Of a stretch of DNA of 64,000 nucleotides, positions 46,578-56,300 are shown piece by piece. The translations under genes were made by a program, and so were the position numbers. The notes under the pieces were generated by a model. That model ran no database searches. It had not been told where the DNA came from and saw only the letters and a program-made list of their open reading frames with translations. Each line of letters starts with the position of its first letter. Position 1 is the stretch's first letter. The stretch lies in the NCBI RefSeq assembly GCF_037325665.1, contig NC_090249.1, positions 36,175,069-36,239,068 on the forward strand, written 5' to 3'. The DNA is from Littorina saxatilis (taxonomy: Eukaryota > Mollusca > Gastropoda > Littorinimorpha > Littorinidae).

Positions 46578-47369
46578 TGTTGATTGTTCTGCCCACCTAG
46601 CTTTATATTTGACAGAAACAAAATCACATGCGAGCATCAGCACAATTACCATGCATTGAGTGATTGACCAAAAACACACTTTAGATTAGAAACAATTGCA
46701 TGGACTACTTTTTTGTAACATTAGCAAATTATGCACAACAGAAATGTATCAATCAGCTTCTAAATATAAATCATTACTCAACAGTCACCAGCAATTGAAC
46801 TTGAAGATCATCAAAGTAAAACTTTAATAATCATTCTCAGCTACTGAGCCAGCACACACGCAAAAATGTTCCAAAACAATCAGAATAACCATATAATGAT
46901 GTTAACAACCCAAAATTGTGCACATACAGCAAACGTTCAAATGATGCAATGTTATGTCACAGGAGATCCTGGCTTTGATTGACCGCGCTGTGTTTACATC
47001 ATTTTACTTACTCCAGAGATCTGTAGCAAGTATCTCTGCTTACTCTTTGGACTGTGAGACGAAGGGAGGAGAGAGTGATCTTTCCTTTACCATCACGGAT
47101 ATCCCAAACCATAAAATGTTCATGAACTTTTTGTCAGGATATTTTGAGAAAAAAACCTCAGAAAGATTGACTGTTTTTTTCAGATAAAACAGTTACTATC
47201 ATTTGGCTTTTTGTGATACACAATAGAGGGTTCAGTTGATTAAAAAACAGGAAGTGCGCTTTTGGGCACACCAAGAAGCTGACATCAACTTCCGCCTACG
47301 TCCAAAGTTCATGCCCTCAAGTTTTGCTGTAGTTAGGTAAAGTTATCGTCTGCAATTTCAGCTTGCACA
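46578..47369. promoter_or_regulatory. Divergent promoter region between SCPx and HSDL2
   Basis: 792 bp separate the two start codons. Near HSDL2 it carries ETS cores caggaagtgcg (47248-47258) and acttccg (47288-47294), in opposite orientation, and the DR1-like gtccaaagttca (47300-47311). No TATA box stands out. Start sites are not known, so part of this is 5' UTR. Confidence 0.6.
47300..47311. promoter_or_regulatory. HNF4-like DR1 site
   Basis: gtccaaagttca (reverse tgaactttggac) fits the HNF4-type DR1 consensus. It lies 59 bp upstream of the HSDL2 ATG. HNF4/PPAR-class receptors are known regulators of lipid-oxidation genes. The match is seen; its use is inferred. Confidence 0.4.
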
Positions 47370-47386
47370 ATGGCAGCAAATACTGG
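47370..47386 (+). CDS. HSDL2: HSDL2 exon 1
   Basis: It encodes MAANTG in part: 17 coding bases before gtaagt. The start is chosen because it joins GKLVGRTVFITGASRG, matching human NTGRLAGCTVFITGASRG. Confidence 0.9.
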
Positions 47387-50300
47387 GTAAGTCTTGACAA
47401 GTTCATGACAGTTTGTTTTGTTATTTTCATTGCACGGTGGGTGATCTTTCCACTGTTGTCATTGTGCGTGTGCAGAAAACTGGTCGGGCGCACCGTGTTT
47501 ATCACCGGCGCAAGTCGTGGAATCGGCAAAGCTATCGCTGTGAAGCTTGGAAAAAATGGTGCGAATGTCATTGTTGCAGCCAAAACTGCCGAACCACACC
47601 CAAAACTGCCAGGAACAATCTACACTGCAGCTAAGGAAGGTGCGCATTTAGAATTGTAGTCAATGACTCAGCATTTATAAGAGCTTTTGCACATTTACCT
47701 GTGTTAACTCAACTGTTATTCTAGTATTATCAAACTCAACGCCCTCTTTTGTGTAACATTGTTGTGTCTAACCGGCCAAGTAGCTTCTTCCAGTAGGAGA
47801 TTAATATTTGGAAAGAGAGAGAGTGTGTTGGTGTGTGTGTGTGTGTGTACACATACATGAATATTTAGAACTAACACGTCACGCCACACTTTCAGAGTGA
47901 CGTTTCTTTGCTTTGACGTAATAGATTGCACGACGGTTTAGAAGAGATCGAGGTTCCAAAACAAGCGTCTTCAATTTAGCTGCCTCGACTGCAGGACATT
48001 TTCAGTAAAATACACGTAAGTACAGTATGTAGGATAAACAGAATACTACATGGCTTGCTGTATCATACCAGATTTACACGAGTTGCTTTTTCAAATAGTG
48101 AACAGCTCGCTTTCGCTCGCAGTTCAATATTTAAAAAAGCAACTCGTGTAAATCTGGTACGACACAGCAAGCCATGTAGTAATTTCTCTAAATGTGTGCA
48201 CATGTGTCTTCGGTTTATATTTTTTGTTAGTTAAAATTCTTGTGGGTTGATTTTTGCACATCGAAATATTAAGTTATTTTTTCTTCAAGCAGGTACATGC
48301 ATGCAGTCCCATTTCCAAGACAAACACAATTATTTAAATGCTTTGTGCCAAGGCAAAGTGTTGTGGCACGTACGTCGGAAATGCCATTTTCAAAAATGAT
48401 TTAAGCAACAAATTCTTGTGCATGGAAGTCAGAATGCCAGATTATTTTTATTAGATGTATCTTACATTATCTCCTAAATGCTTTCTGGACATTGTGATGC
48501 AAACACAGTGTAAAACAGTCCTACTCTTAGTTTAAAGCTTGGCAACCTAGCTGCTGTCAGGGACATATATATATATTATATAGGAACACACTTTTGACAC
48601 AGGCTCATGTATCAGAAGTTTTTTTTCTTCATTCCCCCTGTTTTACGCAACCTTTTGCAAAAATGTCATGTTTGTTTATGAATTTCTTTGGACAATTACA
48701 GTGGAGGATGCAGGAGGCAAAGCTCTGCCATGTATTGTGGACATTCGCAACGAAGAGCAAGTGGCTTCAGCAGTGAAAGAAGCAGTGAAAAAGTTTGGTG
48801 GCATTGACATCTTGGTGAACAATGCCAGTGCCATCTCCCTCACAGGCACTCTGCAGACACCCATGAAACGCTATGACCTCATGAATGGAATCAATGCGAG
48901 AGGAACATATCTTTGGTATGTTCATGCTGCATGATAGTTTACTGTTTTGTGAGTGCATGTGTATGTTTGTTAGGGTGCTTAAATCTTAGAAATGAATGGG
49001 AACAATTTTGAAGTGGAGGTGATTTTACAGATTATATGGACTGTATGAAGAGCAAGCCTTTAAAGACAAGATCAGTATAGTTCAGTTAAAGAGACTTGCG
49101 GGAGAGCTTTTCCAGTATCTGTAAGTGTAATTCTTGTCTGACTATGTGAAACTGAAAGGATGGACACAAATGAGCTTTCCTAACCTGTCTACGGCCCCCA
49201 ACAGAACAGCCTGGAGAAGGGTTTCTGTCTTCTGCCCTCACGTCCCCCGGACGACTGTCCCAGTCAGGGGTTTGATGATAATGATGATGTAAATGTAATT
49301 TCACTCAGACGAGAGAACACTTCTCAATAAAAAAGACACTCTTTACTCCAGGTGCCATTAAATAATCTGGCAAAATAAAGAAAGCAATAAAAGGACACTT
49401 GAAATGCAGGCCCCGGTCATTTTTGTTGGAGTGCTACTGCTAATTTTGAAGCCATGATTACAGTCGTCTTCTTGTGCTTATCTTTGAAGAGTGCTTGTAT
49501 CTTGAAGCACTGTGGTTGGTGTCTGTCTGCTAACATGTGTCTGGGGTATTTGGTTTTATTCTGTGTCATTTGTGTGCGAATTGACATGGAATAAAGTATT
49601 TCATTTTTCTCTGTGTATCTGTGCAGCTCTCAAGCTTGCTTACCTCATCTACTGAAGAGTCAGAATGCGCACATTCTGAACATCAGCCCGCCCCTCAACA
49701 TGGCTGCCAAGTGGTTCAAGGGACATGTCGGTCAGTTTCTGTTTTGTGGAAATGTTTTTATTTGAAATTTGCTCTGCTTGTGCATGTAAAGTCCTGATTT
49801 ATTTTTGAGTTTGGTGATATCGACCGTGGATATACATAGTTTTATCTATATATATATACGACTTGTGTCTGTGTGTGTGTGTGTGTGTGTGTGTCCGCGA
49901 TGCACGGCCAAAGTTCTGGATGGATCTCTTTCAAATTTGGTGGCCATATTCAGGTACACCCCGGACACAACCTGGTCGATGAGATATTTCAACACGTGCT
50001 CTCAGCGCGCAGCGCTGAACCGATTTTGGTTTTTCTCTGGATCCATTCCCAGTAACTCTTCCTTATCTTCTACAGTGTTTTCAGCGTTTATCTCCCTTCC
50101 TTCGTGTGGCGTCAATCCATATTCCCGTTTCTATTTTTAGAAGGTCACTGTCGACAACGCTCAATCCATATTCCCGTTATACTATTTTTAGAAGGTCACT
50201 GTCCCGGCGAAGCCGGGTATTACTCTTCTCCAGTGTTTTGCGCGTTTATCTCCCTTCCTTCGTGCGGTGCGGGTCCCCGGCAGAGCCGGGTATTCGGCTC

Positions 50301-53300
50301 GACTTCTTCCCGACGAAGCCGTACCCGGTGAAGCGGGTATTCATCTAGTATTATATATATATATATATAGTTTTGTTTGTTTCTTTTTCTAAGCGAAAAC
50401 ATAAATAAAGTTCCTTGCTGTGTCACGACTGTAATGCAGCAGTCTAGTATCACTATCATTCTTTTCTCTATAGTTTTTATTCTATCAGAGTGTCTTTTTA
50501 TCAATTTCCTGGTTTCAAAACTTTTCTCAAGGACCAAGGCAAGGTGAAATCTACTTTGTCAACCAAAACTGTTCTGCATAATGTAAGCTTATCTTTATGT
50601 GAGACTTTTGTTTGACGATTTTTTTGTGTTATTTATTTTTTGTAGCATACACAATGGCCAAGTACGGGATGTCTATGTGTGCCCTGGGAATGTCTGAAGA
50701 GTACCGTGATGAGGGTGTGGCGGTCAACACACTATGGCCAAGGACAGGTTGGTAAACAAACTTTCATGATTCTTTAAAGTGCATAACAGCAGTGCAATCA
50801 GTGATTTGTGTACTTTAATGCAGTTCTTAGTTTGTGTGTGTCACTTGTGTGTGTGTGTGTGCAATCACCTTTTTTTAAATTTTATTTTTTTATAAAAATT
50901 GGATTTGTTATGTGTACCAGTAATACAAAACTGTAACAAATCCACTCAAAAAAAATGCCAGCACCTAAGCTTTTATTTGTGAAGAGTCCACATTTGGTTT
51001 AAGTATGGAAAGAGAGCTAGACTGAGACACTTTAAATAAACATGAAGGTTCATTTCGCAAGGGGTTGGTTGGGGTAAAGGGTACAGCGAGAGATTGAGAG
51101 AGAGAGAGTGTGTGCGTGAACATGTGTGGGGGATGGGGGTAGGCACGCACCTGTGTGCTTGCATGTGGTTCAACATTGTGAGTGTGTAAGTGGACACACA
51201 CCTGTGCGCTTGCATGTGGCTTAACATTGTGTGTGTGTGTGTAAGTTGGAATGCACCTGTGCGCTTGCATGTGGTTTAACATTGTGAGTGTGTGTGTGTG
51301 TGTGTGTGTGTGCAAGTTGGCATGCACCTGTGCGCTTGCATGTGGTTTAACATTGTGAGTGGGTGTGGGTGTGCGTGTGTGTAAGTTGGCATGCACATGT
51401 GTGCTTGCATGTGGTTTAACATTGTGAGTTTGTGTGTGTGTAAGTTGGCATGCACCTGTGCGCTTGCATGTGGCTTAACATTGGGAGTATTTCTACACAT
51501 CGTTATTCATTGCATTCCTCAGCAATCTACACGGCGGCCATGGAGATGTTGGGAGGTGGTCCAGAGGTAGCCAAGCAGTGTCGCCACCCGGAGATCATGG
51601 CTGATGCTGCCTATGCCATTCTCACCAAGGATTCACGCAACTTCACTGGGCACTTCTGCATCGATGATGAGATCTTGCTGCAAGAAGGAGTGAAGGACAT
51701 CGGTGCCTATGATTGTTCTCCAGGTGGGTTTAAAGATGGTGGTGACAGTTCATTTGTAAATCTGTATAATTTTTGGGATGCAGTGGAACCCCCTTTTAAG
51801 TCCTCCAACAATCTCAGAAGATCGGGTCTTAAAAAGGAGGGAGGGTTGATAAGGGAGTAAATTTATGAACAGAAAGTCTGAGTAAACATGGTCTTAAAAG
51901 GGAGGGGGTCTTAAATTGGGTCTTAAAGGGGGGGTTCCACTGTAGTTTGATTTCCATTAAAACAAATTCTTCTGTTGGGTTGTAGATTGTTTTGTGTTTG
52001 TTTTTTTCTTTGCGGGTGTGGTTTTCTCTAATGTCTATGGAGCTAGAGACCGGCACGGTTGGCCTAGTGGTAAGGCGTCCTCCCTGTGATCGGGAGGTCG
52101 TGGGTTCGAACCCCCTGCCGGGTCATACCTAAGACTTTAAAATTGGCGATCTAGTGGCTGCTCCGCCGGGCGTCTGGCATTATGGGGTTAGTGCTAGGAC
52201 TGGTTGGTCCGGTGTCAGAATAATGTGACTGGGTGAGACATGAAGCCTGTGCTGCGACTTCTGTCTTGTGTGTGGCGCACGTTATATGTCAAAGCAGCAC
52301 CGCCCTGATATGGCCCTTCGTGGTCGGCTGGGCGTTAAGCAAACAAACAAACAAAATGGAGCTAGAGTAGTGGATAATTTGTTTCTGATTCATATTACTG
52401 TACTTTCGACGAAGGCGAGTCGTGTGAGTAGATGATTTTCTTGTTTTTGTTATGGCTTTGCCGAAGTAGTCTTGAATGTTTCTTCTATTTGTGTGTGTGA
52501 ATGTTCAGGACACCCTTTGCTGCTAGATGGTTATCTTGATCCAAAGGAAGGGGACAACTACATTCAGGCTATCAGTGGTGATGCTGTCCGTGCTGGTCTC
52601 ATGAGAAAATTAAAAGAATGAGAACAAAGAAACATCTCTCTGCTATATTGCTTCATGAGAGACAGAGAGAGAGATTGTTTTGTGTATGTGTGTGTGGGTG
52701 GGTGTATGTGTGTGTTTATTCGTCGTAACAATAATTTTTCCTTTCAACAAAATGGTCATGTTTACATCACAATTCTCCTGCCTACAAACAACAACAAAAG
52801 TCGAAAGCAAAACATTTAGTCAATCTGTCGGCCTGAAACTAAAACATTAACACTAAACACACTCAGGCATGGGAATTGTCCGCCGAAAGGCAAATTTCCG
52901 CCGAAATGTTTTTTTGTTCCGCCGAAAAAATAAATGGGGGAGGCAAAAATGGCTCTAAAAACTGAATTTAATGGCAAACTTGGAGCTAAGATGACACCAA
53001 ATTGCACCATTTGGGTTCTTCCGTGAAAAAAAATGCTGGGGGGGGGGGGGGGGGGGGGGGGGGGACACCCCTGGACACCCCTTGTAAGGCTATAGGCGCT
53101 TAGCGTCGTCGACTTTGCTATAATTTTAACATTTGTAGCCTTTTTTACTTTTTTCCATTCCCATGCCTGACACTGTATATGACTACATGTAGTCAGGGTT
53201 GGCTAGCCGAAACCTGAAGATTGAGACAATCTTCCTTTGTATCAAGATAACCATCTTGCAGAAAAGGGTGACCTGAACATTCACACACCTGAAGTGTGTG

Positions 53301-56300
53301 TTGTGTTTCTGCGAAGCATGTAAACATAGGATCAATTCTCGTTAATTCGGAGCATATTTTAAAAGTAGACATGACATATCTTTATATTTTTGGATTGAGG
53401 AGATGATAAAGAACGCAATACAATTATTTTTAACTCTTTTTTTTATTTCAATTTAATAAATTTTTAATGAACAAAATTTTTGTAACAAAAAAATAAAAAA
53501 GCAGGATATGACGTCATCAAAAGGATGTGGATATCTTCTGTGAGAATTTGTATGTAAAGTTTTATGAAGATCTGTCCTGCTCACAATCGCTCTGCACACA
53601 TGAACAAACACACGTACACACACCACCAACCTCATCTCAATCCCCAATCGATCTAAACTTGACTAAAAAATCACACTGAGAGATTAAAATTCAGTAGAGA
53701 TTGAAAATAGGGCTAGCACTGCAAGTACGTAGCAAACCCTGATCCCACCTGTCTAAAGACCTCATAACTTTAAGAATGAAAAAAATTATTTGTCCAGCAC
53801 ATCCAACATGAATATTTGTTTTTTAAAGTCCACACAGAAATTTGATAGAGTGTCTAGAGTACTTTTACTTGGAATCTTTGATATTTATATTTTATTTTTT
53901 TGCAGGCCGCTCTGATCTTTACAAGAGTAATTGACAGCTAGTTGAAAACCACATTTCTTCAGATCAACCCACATGTTTTAAAGGGGAGAAAAGCAGATGT
54001 TATAAAGAAGGGAATTGCAGAGACCATCAACAGAAATGTGGAAAAACAAGGTCTTAGAGGGGAGGGGTTTTAAAAGGGGGTTCCACTGTATCGTACATAA
54101 TTGTTGAATTGATATCACATTGGTTTTTGGCTCACGTAAGTTTAGCCTATGCGATGCTAACTTCTGTCTGTGCGTGCGTGCGTATGTATGTCTGTGGTAG
54201 AAACTTTAACATTTGACTGAACACCGAAATACTAATTTTACCTGGTTATTATTCAAGCAACTGCTTCAATACTTTGAAGCCGTATTGAAGCAATGATCAA
54301 CATTTCGTCGGCACGTATGTAGTTAAAGTGTGTATTCAAAGAAAACGGGGTTTTTTTTTGGGGGGGGGGGGGGGGGGGGGCAAAAACAGCTGACTGGTTT
54401 GTGTCGTGTGTGGTATGTAGACCAGGTCAGGGGTCAAGGTTAGGTCAGATCGCGTGAAGGATTGTGGTATAGATACAGTTATCACCGAGCTGCAGTTCGC
54501 CGATACGGAGAAGACGATTTCACATTGTTCGGTTTCGTAGCTCCAGAAAAATAGATAAAGAAGATACCAAAGGAGATTTCCTACAGGTTAATCTGCACAG
54601 CGTGTTTCCAGTGTCTGCGCGAAAAAGCGCTGTCGAAAGCGCAGTGTCCATCTGGCCATCTGGCAGTCGTGTCCCCGTAAGTAGGCTACAGACAGACAAA
54701 TCTAGATCTAGTGTCTTGCACTCAGTCGTGTCCCCGTAAGTAGGCTACAGACAGACAAATCTAGATCTAGTGTCTCGCACTCTTGCACTGTGTCACCTAT
54801 GCTTACTGTGTGTGTGTATGTGTGACGGAGTGATCGAGTTTATGTTACTGTTTGTTGATTTCTTACGTGAGCCTTGAAGGCTTCGCCTCTTGTTGTTGTT
54901 CTTGTAATTGTCCGGTAAACGGGTTTGAGCTTGTCAAGGAGAGCGACTTGTCCCGTTAGGCGAAACACAAGATAAAAGTTTAAGTTGTTTGAGAAAATGT
55001 GATAAATTATCTCTGTGCAATAACAGCAGTTTAGAAAGCAGACAAGAGCAATGCTTGTTATGGACAAAAAAAATGCGGAAGTCTCCATTTAACGGTTGAA
55101 GTGGTCAAAGTAGACCCCATGTCACTTCCAAAAAAGGGAGGCTTTCTGTTAACCATTGGTCTGATAAACTGTGTCCCTGCCATGGAGGGACATCTGCAAC
55201 AGGTGTACACCATTGATTTTCTCAGGACTGGAAATCAATTGTTGTGAATGAGAAAATGGTCACTGAAAATCTACTACGGGCTGTTTAAAGTCAGCGGTCA
55301 CAGGTGCCATCTGAGGTGGTTCCCCAGATTCTTGTCATCGAGAGCAAGAAAAGAATGCTCATGCAGTTTTGGTCCACCAAAACCTACTTCCAAGGATGAC
55401 TGGATTAATTTCTATGGGTGTTTTTTTGTGTCTAAACTTTCCAATATCTTTAAGCTAACAAATGTTACTTCACATTATTGCAGGAAGCAAACTGCTCCCA
55501 GACTTCTTGAACTACTAGGACACACTTCCTAAGCAGTGACTTCATGGACTAATTTCTCTTTTGTTAGTTTTTGAAGTGTGCAACATCTTTACGCTTATCA
55601 ACTTACTTCACAAATTATTTCAGGAAGCAACCTGCTCCCAGACTTCTTCCTTGACGTCAGCCCAGAACAGCTTGCTCAGCAGATGTCGGCAGAAGGGGCT
55701 ACACCCGCTTTCTACAAGGCAGCACCCTCTGGTGGAGAAACATCTGCATCATCGTCAGCATCAGCAGCACCGGAAGCAACAGAAGGGCCTGCTGCGACAT
55801 TCAATTTGCTGGAGGGACTGCTGTCTGAAGAGCTGGTGCAGCGCGTAAAGGGAGTGTTCCAGTTTGATCTTACTGGTGAGCTGGAGTTTGCAGCAAGTCA
55901 CTTTGCTTACCATCTTCTGGAGAAATATTGCTTTTTCACTTTGATAACTTCTTCTTATGCATAGAGTTAATAAACCATGCATTTTTGTGTGTATAAGGAA
56001 TTTCCATATAGCGACGACCGGCACGGTTGGCCTAGTGGTAAGGCGTCCGCCCCGTGATCGGGAGGTCGTGGGTTCGAACCCCGGCCGGGTCATACCTAAG
56101 ACTTTAACATTGGCAATCTAGTGGCTGCTCCGCCTGGCGTCTGGCATTATGGGGTTAGTGCTAGGACTGGTTGGTCCGGTGTCAGAATAATGTGACTGGG
56201 TGAGACACGAAGCCTGTGCTGCGACTTCTGTCTTGTGTGTGGCGCACGTTATATGTCTAAGCAGCACCGCCCTGATATGGCCCTTCGTGGTCGGCTGGGC

